Below, in pieces: positions 1 through 7,852 of a DNA stretch of 52,600 nt. The position numbers were made by a program, and so were the translations under genes. Every line of letters begins with the position of its first letter. Position 1 is the stretch's first letter. The DNA comes from an uncultured Clostridia bacterium (lineage in GTDB: Bacteria > Bacillota > Clostridia > Christensenellales > Borkfalkiaceae): NCBI GenBank assembly GCA_947570625.1, contig CANOUP010000012.1, positions 1-52,600 on the forward strand. Reading direction: 5' to 3'. Below the pieces are notes generated by a model. That model was given only the letters and a program-made list of their open reading frames with translations. It made no database searches and had not been told where the DNA came from.

Positions 1-447
1 GACGGGGAGCACAGCAAACGCGTCGTCGACCCGCACACGCTCATTTACAAACAAGGCATATGGTACGTCTACGCTTTCTGTCATACAAAGCAGACTTTCC
101 GCACCTTTAAAATAGGCAGGATAAAGTCGGCGTCGTTCACGGGCGAAACCTTCGTAAAAAAAGCCGTATCCCGCGAAGAAACGGATTTGAGTTTTAACTA
201 CCCCGCGGAAAAGCTTGTCGACGTGACGTTCGGGATTGAAAAGAGCTCGCTCGCCGACGCGGAGGACTGGCTGGGCATAGACAATATCGAACCTCGCGGT
301 GAAGGCTTTATCGCTAGCCTTTCGCTCCCCGACGACGAAGGGCTTGTAAACAAAATTTTAAGTTACGGCGGAAAAGTGAAAGTTCTCGAACCGCAGAATT
401 TGAAGGAACGCGTTATAGAAACCGCCCGCAAGATAGCAAACCAATAA
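1..447 (+). CDS. WYL-domain transcriptional regulator, 3' part
   Basis: Reading frame 1 is open from the first base of the window to the TAA at 445-447, so the gene begins upstream and only about 148 C-terminal residues are visible. The visible part contains the WYL-type core: an Arg-Val-Val-Asp-Pro-His start, the WYVYAFC aromatic strand, and FRTFKIGRI. It is followed by a WCX-type C-terminal extension. Proteins of this family usually carry an N-terminal DNA-binding HTH and use the WYL domain to sense a ligand, often nucleic acid. The HTH, target and ligand cannot be seen here. It is the only plus-strand gene before position 10.8 kb and ends at a strong terminator. Confidence 0.8.
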   Translation, partial: DGEHSKRVVDPHTLIYKQGIWYVYAFCHTKQTFRTFKIGRIKSASFTGETFVKKAVSREETDLSFNYPAEKLVDVTFGIEKSSLADAEDWLGIDNIEPRGEGFIASLSLPDDEGLVNKILSYGGKVKVLEPQNLKERVIETARKIANQ

Positions 448-450
448 AAA

Positions 451-482
451 AAAGCTCTCAAACAAATTGTTTGAGAGCTTTT
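451..482. terminator. Bidirectional rho-independent terminator
   Basis: Perfect 15-bp inverted repeat (arms 451-465 and 468-482, 2-nt loop) flanked by an A-run on the left and a T-run on the right. It can therefore stop the WYL gene on the plus strand and the operon ending with the aldose epimerase gene on the minus strand. Confidence 0.85.
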
Positions 483-526
483 AACTATATATTTTATCCC
501 TATGAAGCGTGGAAGCTTTATATATT

Positions 527-1348
527 TTAAACTTTGTTTATTTCGAGAGTGAAAGTAAAGTCTTTGCCTTTTTCGTCGGCAAAGTTTATAAAAGGTTTCT
601 GTGACAGCTCCGACGGGCTGTTAAGGCAGTCGCTTATTCCCCACCAGGGTTCAACGCAGATATAGTCGCCTCCGTCCTCGTTGCTCCAAAACGCATAGAC
701 GGGGCAGTCCGCCCTGTACGTGTACTTATAGCCGTCGCCCGTTTCCGCCGTTACGGCTCCGCCCGACAGCCCGCTTATGCGGAAAGTTTTGTATTTTTTG
801 AAAAACTCCTTGTTTGCGACAAAGCGTTTAAGGGTATCCAGTTTTACGGGCTCTTCCCCGTCCAGCGGATAGAAAACGGGCGATTCCTCGTGTTCGAACT
901 CTATTACCGCTTCACCGCCCGGCGCAATCATACCGGGGTGACCGCCGACGTAGAAGGGGATTTTTCCGTTAGGCGACTGTACGCTGTATGTAATTTCTAT
1001 CTTGTTCTTTTTTAATTTATATGTGATTTTGAAATCGAAATCGTAAGGATAAGTTTTGCGGGTTACCGCGTTGGAGGTGAGTTCGAGCGTAAGTTTATCC
1101 AATCCTATGTCCGCCAGCGCGAATTCCGCGTATCTTGCAACGCCGTGCGATTTGGGCGAATAGGTCTTGCCCTCTGCGGTGTAGTCTTCGGCGTGTCCCA
1201 CTACGGGAAAAATTACTATATCCTGGCTCCGCCAGTATTCGCTCCCCTGCCATAACCTCTCCTCGCCGAGATAGTTAATCGACGTCATACTGCCTCCGTC
1301 CGAATTGACGGAAAGAGTAATGTACTTGTTCTTGATTATATAAATCAT
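527..1348 (-). CDS. Aldose 1-epimerase family protein (LacX/GalM-like)
   Basis: 273-residue protein of the galactose-mutarotase-like superfamily, which interconverts alpha and beta anomers of sugars or sugar phosphates. Family signs are the early ITSINYLGEE-like strand, FPVVGHAED, the YVGGHPGM segment holding the usual active-site His, and the late CVEPWWG. It is shorter and more divergent than the second mutarotase in this window (galM), resembling the LacX/YihR-type branch, so the exact sugar is unknown. The ATG is preceded by GGAGAAAG. It starts 42 nt after hinT with no clear promoter between, so it is probably the last gene of the mgtC operon, ending at the terminator at 451-482. Confidence 0.8.
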   Translation of the reverse strand: MIYIIKNKYITLSVNSDGGSMTSINYLGEERLWQGSEYWRSQDIVIFPVVGHAEDYTAEGKTYSPKSHGVARYAEFALADIGLDKLTLELTSNAVTRKTYPYDFDFKITYKLKKNKIEITYSVQSPNGKIPFYVGGHPGMIAPGGEAVIEFEHEESPVFYPLDGEEPVKLDTLKRFVANKEFFKKYKTFRISGLSGGAVTAETGDGYKYTYRADCPVYAFWSNEDGGDYICVEPWWGISDCLNSPSELSQKPFINFADEKGKDFTFTLEINKV

Positions 1349-1390
1349 ACTTTCTCCTGATATAAATTTTAAGCGTCTGTATTTATGGTA

Positions 1391-1729
1391 TTACCAGGGC
1401 AGAGTTTCACCGCCGAGTATATGTATATGCAGATGAAACACCGTCTGACCCGCGTCCTCGCCCTGATTGATTATAAGGCGGTAACCGTTCGACAGTCCGT
1501 TTTCGGCGGCTATCTGCGGAATTTTCAAAAGCATGTATTTAAGCAGTTCGGCGCGTTCGCCATCCATTTCGGAAAGAAGCTTGAAATGGTCCTTGCCTAT
1601 CGCAAGCAGATGTATCTTTGCCTTAGGCTCTATGTCTTTGAACACGAGCATTTTATCGTCCTCGTAAACCTTAGACGAAGGGATTGCCCCGTCTATGATT
1701 TTACAGAAAATACAGTTACTGTCCTTCAT
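1391..1729 (-). CDS. hinT: HIT family nucleotide hydrolase (HinT-like)
   Basis: 112-residue histidine-triad protein. HinT-type enzymes hydrolyse the phosphoramidate of AMP-lysine or other adenosine phosphoramidates. The triad HLHIH lies at residues 99-103, within the usual FHLHIHILGG, and the N-terminal CIFC (residues 6-9) is the zinc-binding pair found in many Firmicutes members. The length is typical (about 110-115). GAGAGGTAAA upstream serves as ribosome site. It starts 4 nt after prsW. Position downstream of prmA-rsmE-mtaB is the common clostridial order, interrupted here by prsW. Confidence 0.9.
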   Translation of the reverse strand: MKDSNCIFCKIIDGAIPSSKVYEDDKMLVFKDIEPKAKIHLLAIGKDHFKLLSEMDGERAELLKYMLLKIPQIAAENGLSNGYRLIINQGEDAGQTVFHLHIHILGGETLPW

Positions 1730-1733
1730 TTTT

Positions 1734-3302
1734 CTATTTACCTCTCAATTTAATTCTGAACGCGACGAGTATGACGGTACAGAATACCGAAACCGCTGTT
1801 CCCGCGGCGCAAAGCCCTATCAGATACGCGTAGCCTTCGAAATCTTCCGCGTCAATTATGGCGGTAACCGTGCCGTCCTCGTTATACCTGTAATCCCTGA
1901 GTTCGGCGGTATTGACCTCGAACAGCTGCACTTTTTCATTGCCGAACACGTATTCCCGCGAATAATGTCTGCTGTAAAATCCGCCCGACTCCAACCCGAC
2001 GTAAACGCTTTCAAGTTCGCCCGCGCCGTTTCCGTCGATATAATAGCCGTAATAAAATTCTCCGTCAATGCCCGGGATATCTTCCCTTTGCACGGCGTAA
2101 GCCAGCTCGCCTTCTATATACCTCAGCTCGACGTTGTTCCCGTCGGGGTCGTACGGCCTCGAACGGTCGGGGTTTAGCTCGTATCCGGCCTGAACGTAAT
2201 TTATAAACTCTTCTTTATCGGCAAACTCGCGCGCGGTATACTCTATACCTATCGGAAGCGCGCACAGCAGTAAAACGATTACCGAGAGAATACCGCTCGT
2301 CAGCGCGAAAGTTAACGAAGCCGCATTCGTATAACGCATCCGTTCGCCCATTTGCTTGGCTTCGCAGATTATTTTTTCGTTGACGCTGGTCAGGTCGACT
2401 TCCTGCGCGAGCGAGCGCACGCGCGACACATGCACGACGGCTATATTGATAGACACGGCAACGGCGATGCATGCGATTATATCAAGAGTCTGCACCCAGC
2501 CTTCGACGGGAAAGTCCCAGCATATGTGTATAACCACACTCGACGCAAGCACGAAAAGGCTGAACGAGCGGTAAGGCCTTTTAAAAATACAGAAAGCCCA
2601 ACCGATTACGCCCGTCCACAGCGCGTGCGTGCAAAGCGACGATAGCCCTCTGTCAACGAACAGAATTATTATATTCTGTATATCGCTGCTGTAAAACTTG
2701 ACGAATTTGTCCGAGTAATAGAAGATATAACCCATATCCTCTATTACGGAAAAGCCCGCGCCGACCGAAGCGGCGATTATATAGCACGCGTAAGGGTTCT
2801 TCTGTTTAAAGATTATTATAGCTACCATCGCGGGCACTGCCTTACATATTTCTTCGACAAGCCCCGCAATAACCGCGCTGACCCAGGGGTTGCCCGACTT
2901 TATAAGCGCATAACCGAGCTGGCTTAATACGCCCGAAGCCGTTCCGCCCACGACAAGCACGGCAAACAAAACGAAAATCCCGATGTCGCGCTTGGGATAA
3001 AGTTCGTACAAAAGAATTATGAACGGCACCGTAAACGTGACTCCGCCGAGGAAAGTTACCGACGGCACGTACAGCATATTTCCCGTAAGGCGCAAAACGA
3101 GCACGTTTACCGTGAACAGCACAAAAAGGGCGAGAAATGCGCGGACGTACAGAAAGGGGAACGCGCCCGTCACTCCGCTGTTGTCCTCGTTCAGTCCGCG
3201 CGAAAAAATTTCCCTGTACTCCGCTTTTGAGTGGGCACGGAAAGTTTCCTTAAAATAATATACGATTTTCGCGCGCGCAACGGCGCTTTTAAATTTATTC
3301 AT
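1734..3302 (-). CDS. prsW: PrsW-family intramembrane protease with extracytoplasmic C-terminal insert
   Basis: A multi-pass membrane protein, 522 residues from the ATG at 3302, which overlaps the mtaB stop by 8 nt; an upstream in-frame TTG at 3314 is less likely. The PrsW glutamic-protease motifs are present: GLVEEICKAVP near residue 147, GAGFSVIEDMGY near 181, then conserved His in HALWTGVIGW and HICWDFP. The family cleaves anti-sigma factors in the membrane (PrsW on RsiW in Bacillus). Unlike the roughly 220-residue Bacillus protein, this one continues after the core with a linker, a hydrophobic segment, a polar domain of about 130 residues and a final membrane helix. Its target is unknown; an ECF/anti-sigma pair exists at 18.5-19.7 kb but is not linked. 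Confidence 0.85.
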   Translation of the reverse strand: MNKFKSAVARAKIVYYFKETFRAHSKAEYREIFSRGLNEDNSGVTGAFPFLYVRAFLALFVLFTVNVLVLRLTGNMLYVPSVTFLGGVTFTVPFIILLYELYPKRDIGIFVLFAVLVVGGTASGVLSQLGYALIKSGNPWVSAVIAGLVEEICKAVPAMVAIIIFKQKNPYACYIIAASVGAGFSVIEDMGYIFYYSDKFVKFYSSDIQNIIILFVDRGLSSLCTHALWTGVIGWAFCIFKRPYRSFSLFVLASSVVIHICWDFPVEGWVQTLDIIACIAVAVSINIAVVHVSRVRSLAQEVDLTSVNEKIICEAKQMGERMRYTNAASLTFALTSGILSVIVLLLCALPIGIEYTAREFADKEEFINYVQAGYELNPDRSRPYDPDGNNVELRYIEGELAYAVQREDIPGIDGEFYYGYYIDGNGAGELESVYVGLESGGFYSRHYSREYVFGNEKVQLFEVNTAELRDYRYNEDGTVTAIIDAEDFEGYAYLIGLCAAGTAVSVFCTVILVAFRIKLRGK

Positions 3303-4503
3303 CCGCTTCGGCAATGACTCCGTCTTTATAAAGCTGTTTGAGTTTCACTCTGTATCTTCCGCCCGCCGCCAGCGTACCCTTGACGTAAACGCGGATATAG
3401 TTGCCGGTATAACCGCAGGTATAGCCCTGCGCGCAGTCCTCGGCTATTATTTCGTAAACATAGCCCAACCTCTTTTTCATATACTCTTCGGCGCACTCCG
3501 CGCCCGCGGAAAGCAGACGGTGAAGACGCTCTGACTTTACTTCGGGGGGCAGGTCTTTGAGTTTGTACGCAACCGTGCCTTCCCTCGGGGAAAACGCAAA
3601 CGCGTGCACGCGCGCAAAACACGCTTCCCTGATTATTGACAGACTTTCTTTAAAATCTTCTTCCGTTTCGGTTGCAAACCCCGCAATTATATCGGTTGTT
3701 ATCGAAGCGTCGGGAAAATGTTTATAGATTAGCCCGCACTTTGCAAGATATTCTTCCCGCCCGTAATGCCTGTTCATGCTTTTAAGCACGCGTGAGCTTC
3801 CGCTTTGGAGCGACAGGTGAAACTGCGGTGCGAAATCTTCCAGCCCTTCGAGCGCCCGCAAAAGCTCTTCTGTTATAACTCCGCATTCCAGCGACCCCAG
3901 CCTTACGCGCTTTTTAATGCCGTAGAGTGCGCGGACCAGATTTTCCAGCCCGCCCTCGTACGAGGAAATGTTTATGCCGTTTAAAACGATTTCCGGACAC
4001 GCCGTCGCCCGAGCTTCCTCTGCGACGTCGCTTACCGGGCGGGAAACTTCCCTGCCCCTCAGATAAGGAATAATACAGTATGAGCAGAAATTGTTGCACC
4101 CGTCCTGAATTTTGATAAAGGCGCGCGTTTTGGTCTGTTTGGGATAGGGCAGAACGTCCGCGCCCGCGCCGTACGCTTGCTTGAAGGCTTTAAGCACTTC
4201 TTCCTTTTTCCTCGCGCCCGTTACGAACTTAACGCCTTTTTTCAAAAAGCTTTCCCTGTCCTTTTCGGAAGCGCACCCGCAGACGAAAATGTCGGCTTGC
4301 GGATTGAACTTTCTGACCCTCGCTATAAGCTGGCGGCTCTTTTTTTCCGCTTCGCGCGTGACGGCGCACGTATTCAAAACGTAGGCGTCGGCGTAGGAAA
4401 GTCTGTCGTCCGTAAGAAAACCCGCTTCTTCCAGCCCCGCCATAATAGAGGCCGATTCGACCTCGTTGACTTTACAGCCGAGAGTAAATACGACCGCCTT
4501 CAT
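3295..4503 (-). CDS. mtaB: tRNA t6A37 methylthiotransferase MtaB
   Basis: 402-residue radical-SAM methylthiotransferase that converts t6A37 to ms2t6A37 in ANN-decoding tRNAs. The N-terminal UPF0004 cluster cysteines are C10, C46 and C75/C77. The radical-SAM motif CNNFCSYC (C136, C140, C143) is followed by IIPYLRGREVSRP. A basic C-terminal region corresponds to the TRAM domain. The N-terminus TLGCKVNEVES is typical of MtaB rather than MiaB or RimO. It is translationally coupled to rsmE: the ATG overlaps the rsmE TGA as ATGA (4500-4503). Confidence 0.92.
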   Translation of the reverse strand: MKAVVFTLGCKVNEVESASIMAGLEEAGFLTDDRLSYADAYVLNTCAVTREAEKKSRQLIARVRKFNPQADIFVCGCASEKDRESFLKKGVKFVTGARKKEEVLKAFKQAYGAGADVLPYPKQTKTRAFIKIQDGCNNFCSYCIIPYLRGREVSRPVSDVAEEARATACPEIVLNGINISSYEGGLENLVRALYGIKKRVRLGSLECGVITEELLRALEGLEDFAPQFHLSLQSGSSRVLKSMNRHYGREEYLAKCGLIYKHFPDASITTDIIAGFATETEEDFKESLSIIREACFARVHAFAFSPREGTVAYKLKDLPPEVKSERLHRLLSAGAECAEEYMKKRLGYVYEIIAEDCAQGYTCGYTGNYIRVYVKGTLAAGGRYRVKLKQLYKDGVIAEADE

Positions 4504-5228
4504 TTAAGTTCACCCAGCGCGAACGCCGTTACCGAAAGCAGGCTTATCGCCGCGGTTTCGGCGCGGAGTATGCGTTTGCCGAGCGTTATTCCCGAAAAGC
4601 CCGTTCTCTTTGCAAGGGCGTATTCTGCTTCGGAGAACCCGCCTTCGCTACCCACGACTATTGCCGCAGAGCCCTCGATTTTAGAAATATCGGCTTCGGA
4701 AACGGTAATAAATTCGCAAGCGAAAAGCTTATTGGCGTAATTACGGGCCGATTCCAGCGCGTCGGCGAGAGTTTTGAACCAGACGACTTCGGGCGCGCGC
4801 GAACGCATACACTGTTTGCATGCCTCGCGCGATACTTTGTTAAGCCGTTCCAGCTTGTTTTCGTTTATATATGCCGAACAGTATTCGGAAGAAAATACGG
4901 CTATTTTACTTGCGCCCAGCTCGCAGGCTTTCTGCACCACCAGCTCGGTCTTGTCACCCTTCAACGCTCCGCACAGAAGATAGATGTCGGCGGCAGGTTC
5001 TCTCTCTCCCGCTTCCGCTTTGACTATGTGCGCGGTAAGGCTCTTTTTGTCTATCTTTGCGACCACCGCGGTATATTCGTTTCCGCTGTCGTCGAGCAGA
5101 ATTATTTCGGTCCCCTCTTCGACGCGCTGTACGGTCTTTGCGTGGATAAATTCGTCCCCGCTTAAAACAACTTCCGTTTCGCGGGGGTAATCTATTTTAT
5201 CCGTAAAAAATCTTCTGCGTCCGCTCAT
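4500..5228 (-). CDS. rsmE: 16S rRNA (uracil1498-N3)-methyltransferase
   Basis: 242 residues from the ATG at 5228, which overlaps the prmA stop as ATGA; an upstream in-frame codon at 5252 lies inside prmA and is rejected. This SPOUT (knotted) methyltransferase modifies U1498 in helix 44 of 16S rRNA using SAM. The knot motifs are visible: KACELGA at 100-106, GSEGGFSEAE near 193-202 and LGKRILRAETA at 216-226. Length is normal for the family. It is cotranscribed with prmA and mtaB, the usual Firmicutes arrangement. Confidence 0.93.
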   Translation of the reverse strand: MSGRRRFFTDKIDYPRETEVVLSGDEFIHAKTVQRVEEGTEIILLDDSGNEYTAVVAKIDKKSLTAHIVKAEAGEREPAADIYLLCGALKGDKTELVVQKACELGASKIAVFSSEYCSAYINENKLERLNKVSREACKQCMRSRAPEVVWFKTLADALESARNYANKLFACEFITVSEADISKIEGSAAIVVGSEGGFSEAEYALAKRTGFSGITLGKRILRAETAAISLLSVTAFALGELK

Positions 5229-6166
5229 GCTCTGAATGACAGGGCGAACCATTCGCCGTCCTTAATTTGTTTATCCAAAGAAAGCCCCTGCGCGGTAAAT
5301 GCGGTAAGAACGCTTTGAAGTCTGCTCTCTATAATACCGCTCAAAATCAGCACGCCGCCCGCTTTCAGGTTTTTGGGTATTGAGGGCGCAAGACGGCATA
5401 AAATTTCCGCCGTAATATTTGCAAGCATAATATCGCCCCTTATGTCCGCGCTTTCGAGAAGGTCTGAACGGCTGACTTTGACTTTGCCGTCTACTCCGTT
5501 TATTTTACAGTTGTGCCCGGCGCTTTTTACGGCGATATCGTCTATATCGGTGAGATAGGCGAACTTTGCGCCCAGCTTCACGGCGGCTATGCCCAGTATT
5601 CCGCTTCCGCACCCGACGTCTATGCATACCGACTGCGGGGTAAGGTATTCCTGTAAAAGCTTTAAACACATTGACGTGGTTTCGTGCTCGCCCGTGCCGA
5701 AAGCCATATTGTTGTCAAGCTTTACGACTTCTTCGCCCGCCTTCTTTTCATACTCTATCCATTCGGGGCAGACAACTATCTTACCGCCTATGTGCAGGGG
5801 GCGGAAGTGCTTGCGCCAGATTTCCAGCCAGTCGTCGCCCTCTATCTGCTTGTTGGTCATTTCAAGCGTGCCGAAATTTATATAGCCCCTGCCGTTTGAA
5901 ACGGCTTCCTCCGCGTCCTCGCGTATACGCGGAAGCACGGCGGGAGTTTCGTCAAGCGAAATAAAAGCTTTGACGAGAACGTCGCCCCTGTCCTCGGTGA
6001 GGCTTTCGTCCATATAGTCCCAGTACATAGCCTTATCCTCGCGCAGGGCGATTACGTCCTTAACGTCGGAAATGGCTACTCCGTAATTTGTATACCGCCA
6101 GAGTATGTCGGCGATTATTTCACTGCCCTCGTTCGTGGTGTGCACTGTAAGTTCCGTAAATTTCAT
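5225..6166 (-). CDS. prmA: Ribosomal protein L11 methyltransferase
   Basis: 313-residue class I SAM-dependent methyltransferase. PrmA trimethylates amino groups of ribosomal protein L11. The family motif AFGTGEHETT is at 155-164 and SAM-binding motif I, VGCGSGILGIAA, at 184-195; the post-motif MLANITAEIL carries the substrate-binding N-[IL]. The ATG overlaps the mgtC stop by one base (TAATG), indicating coupling. dnaJ, often upstream of prmA, is absent here; mgtC takes its place. Confidence 0.93.
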   Translation of the reverse strand: MKFTELTVHTTNEGSEIIADILWRYTNYGVAISDVKDVIALREDKAMYWDYMDESLTEDRGDVLVKAFISLDETPAVLPRIREDAEEAVSNGRGYINFGTLEMTNKQIEGDDWLEIWRKHFRPLHIGGKIVVCPEWIEYEKKAGEEVVKLDNNMAFGTGEHETTSMCLKLLQEYLTPQSVCIDVGCGSGILGIAAVKLGAKFAYLTDIDDIAVKSAGHNCKINGVDGKVKVSRSDLLESADIRGDIMLANITAEILCRLAPSIPKNLKAGGVLILSGIIESRLQSVLTAFTAQGLSLDKQIKDGEWFALSFRA

Positions 6167-6822
6167 TATCTGTCGCTCTCGGTTTTTTCTACTGAAATAA
6201 CAAAAGGGTAATCGTTCACCGCGTTGCGTATAAACGACGCGTCAACCTGACGTTTGCTGTGTATCACAGCCGAATACACTATGTCGCCGTCCTGCCTTTC
6301 GGCTTTGAAATCGGTAAAATTGGTAATATCGAAAAGGTTTTTTATTACGTCGGGACAGTCGTCCGTCGGGCTTTTGAAAACCACTTTAATTTCGTTGTAG
6401 TGTCTGTCCTTGAATATCTTCAAGGGGATATGGAATATGAGCTGAACGACTATTACAATCAGCGCACCGCCCAGCGCGACGTAGTACATACCCGCGCCGA
6501 CAGCCATTCCTATGGCGGCGGTCAGCCATATTCCCGCCGCGGACGTAAGCCCGTGCACCGACTGTTCGCGGTATAAAATCATGCCCGCGCCGATGAAGCT
6601 TATGCCCGAAACCACCTGGGAAGCTATACGCGACGCGTCGAAATTTGCGGTATCGCCGAAGCCGTACTTCGATATGAGCATAAAGATGCACGCGCCCGCC
6701 GCAACTACCGCGTGGGTGCGTATTCCGCCCACTTTAAGGCGGAGCTGACGCTCGATGCCTATTACAAAACCCAGCCCGACAGCCAGTAAAATACGTAAAA
6801 GATATTCAACCCACTCGGGCAT
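6166..6822 (-). CDS. MgtC/SapB family membrane protein
   Basis: 218-residue inner-membrane protein with an N-terminal hydrophobic domain of several helices and a C-terminal soluble domain of about 75 residues. The MgtC/SapB signature GFVIGIERQLRLKVGGIRTH near the N-terminus is clear. Family members are linked to Mg2+ limitation, acid tolerance or membrane-potential control; the role here is not known. The start at 6822 is chosen because GAGAGGTG lies correctly before this ATG; an ATG five codons upstream overlaps that site. It is the first gene of the operon, with its own promoter. Confidence 0.88.
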   Translation of the reverse strand: MPEWVEYLLRILLAVGLGFVIGIERQLRLKVGGIRTHAVVAAGACIFMLISKYGFGDTANFDASRIASQVVSGISFIGAGMILYREQSVHGLTSAAGIWLTAAIGMAVGAGMYYVALGGALIVIVVQLIFHIPLKIFKDRHYNEIKVVFKSPTDDCPDVIKNLFDITNFTDFKAERQDGDIVYSAVIHSKRQVDASFIRNAVNDYPFVISVEKTESDR

Positions 6823-6850
6823 AGTTTCACCTCTCATTTAATGTATTATG

Positions 6851-6879
6851 ATTTTATCACTAATAGCATTGAAACGCAA
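6851..6879 (-). promoter_or_regulatory. SigA-type promoter of the mgtC-prmA operon
   Basis: On the minus strand, -35 TTGCGT (6874-6879), a 17-bp spacer, and -10 TAAAAT (6851-6856). Transcription would start near 6844, giving a leader of about 22 nt that contains the mgtC ribosome site. Confidence 0.75.
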
Positions 6880-6898
6880 GTAATTTTAAAGCAAAGTA

Positions 6899-6921
6899 AA
6901 ACGGCCCTTAAAGAGCCGTTT
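6899..6921 (-). terminator. Probable terminator after the flavoprotein gene
   Basis: A 7-bp stem (AAACGGC/GCCGTTT) with a 9-nt loop; on the minus strand the stem ends in a short T-rich stretch. It lies just past the stop of the flavoprotein gene. Confidence 0.6.
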
Positions 6922-6924
6922 GAT

Positions 6925-7779
6925 TTATTTTTTGAGTTCCGCCAGATACTCGACCGCCGAGTGTGCGGCAGAGTTGCCTTCGCCCGCGGATTTTATATAC
7001 TGATACGGTCTGCCGGTACAGTCGCCCGCGGCGAATATGCCGGGGATGTTGGTGCGGTAATTCCTGTCGACCTTGATATGCCCGTCCTCCACAGCCAGCC
7101 CGTGCACGAGCGACGACGGCGACACCGCGCCCTTTAATATGAACATACCGTCTATATCCAGCTCTCCGCCCTTGAATTCTACCCGTTCGAGCCGGGTACC
7201 GCCCGTAAGCTTTAATGGCGTTTTCATTACCGTTTCGGCTTTTTCAGACTTTATTTCGTAACCGCGGTACAGCGGAAACACATAAGTTTTTTGCGCGATT
7301 TCGGCGAGATACTCTATTTCGTGCTCATACCTTTTATCCGTGCAGAGCACGCCTATCGTTTTGCCCTTGTACAAAAAACCGTCGCACGTCGCGCAATAGC
7401 TTACTCCCCTGCCGACAAACGTTTCTTCGCCGGCAATCGGCTTGACGCTTTCCACGCCTATGCAGAGTATTACGGTTTTCGCTTCGAACTGCTTGTCGCG
7501 CGCGAGAAGCGTGAAATAACCGTCAGTTTCGTAAACGCCGTTCACTACTTCTTCCGTCAGAGTTATCCCCATGCCTTCGTAATGGTTCTGAAAAGTCCAG
7601 GCAAGCGCACTGCCCGTTATATCGGGAAGTCCCGGATAATTTCTTACAAGTTCCGCCTGTCCGACTTTTTTAGAAACGGGCTCGCTCGCCAGCCATATAA
7701 AGTTTTTACCCAGCGCTTTTAACGTAAGTACTGCTGAAACGCCGGCGGGTCCGCTTCCTATCACGGCTGTATCGTACAT
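6925..7779 (-). CDS. Thioredoxin-reductase-like flavoprotein without an NADPH motif
   Basis: 284-residue two-domain flavoprotein of the thioredoxin reductase fold. The FAD-binding GSGPAG is at 8-13, the redox-active CATC at 129-132, and the second FAD motif GIFAAGDCTGRPYQ at 248-260, followed by KSAGEGNSAA. The segment that should hold the NADPH-binding GGGNSA reads IGVLCTDKRYEHE (142-154), and the HRR-type 2'-phosphate-binding motif downstream is also absent. The protein is about 20-30 residues shorter than TrxB. This suggests an electron donor other than NADPH, for example ferredoxin as in clostridial flavin ferredoxin-thioredoxin reductases. It lies directly behind a ferredoxin-type hydrogenase. 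AGAGGTAG precedes the ATG. Donor identity is inference. Confidence 0.8.
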   Translation of the reverse strand: MYDTAVIGSGPAGVSAVLTLKALGKNFIWLASEPVSKKVGQAELVRNYPGLPDITGSALAWTFQNHYEGMGITLTEEVVNGVYETDGYFTLLARDKQFEAKTVILCIGVESVKPIAGEETFVGRGVSYCATCDGFLYKGKTIGVLCTDKRYEHEIEYLAEIAQKTYVFPLYRGYEIKSEKAETVMKTPLKLTGGTRLERVEFKGGELDIDGMFILKGAVSPSSLVHGLAVEDGHIKVDRNYRTNIPGIFAAGDCTGRPYQYIKSAGEGNSAAHSAVEYLAELKK

Positions 7780-7826
7780 CTTTCTACCTCTTTTAACTGC
7801 ACTATTGACTTTTACGCCTATTTTTA

Positions 7827-7847
7827 AACCCCGCGCGAAGCGGGGTT
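7827..7847 (-). terminator. Hairpin between hydrogenase and flavoprotein genes (weak terminator)
   Basis: 8-bp GC-rich stem AACCCCGC/GCGGGGTT with a 5-nt loop, 6 nt past the hydrogenase stop. On the minus strand only three T follow, so termination would be partial and read-through into the flavoprotein gene is plausible. Confidence 0.4.
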
Positions 7848-7852
7848 ACGCA

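Noticed and set aside
5229-5252. Upstream extension of rsmE
   Set aside because: It lies inside prmA; the ATGA overlap at 5225-5228 gives the normal N-terminus.
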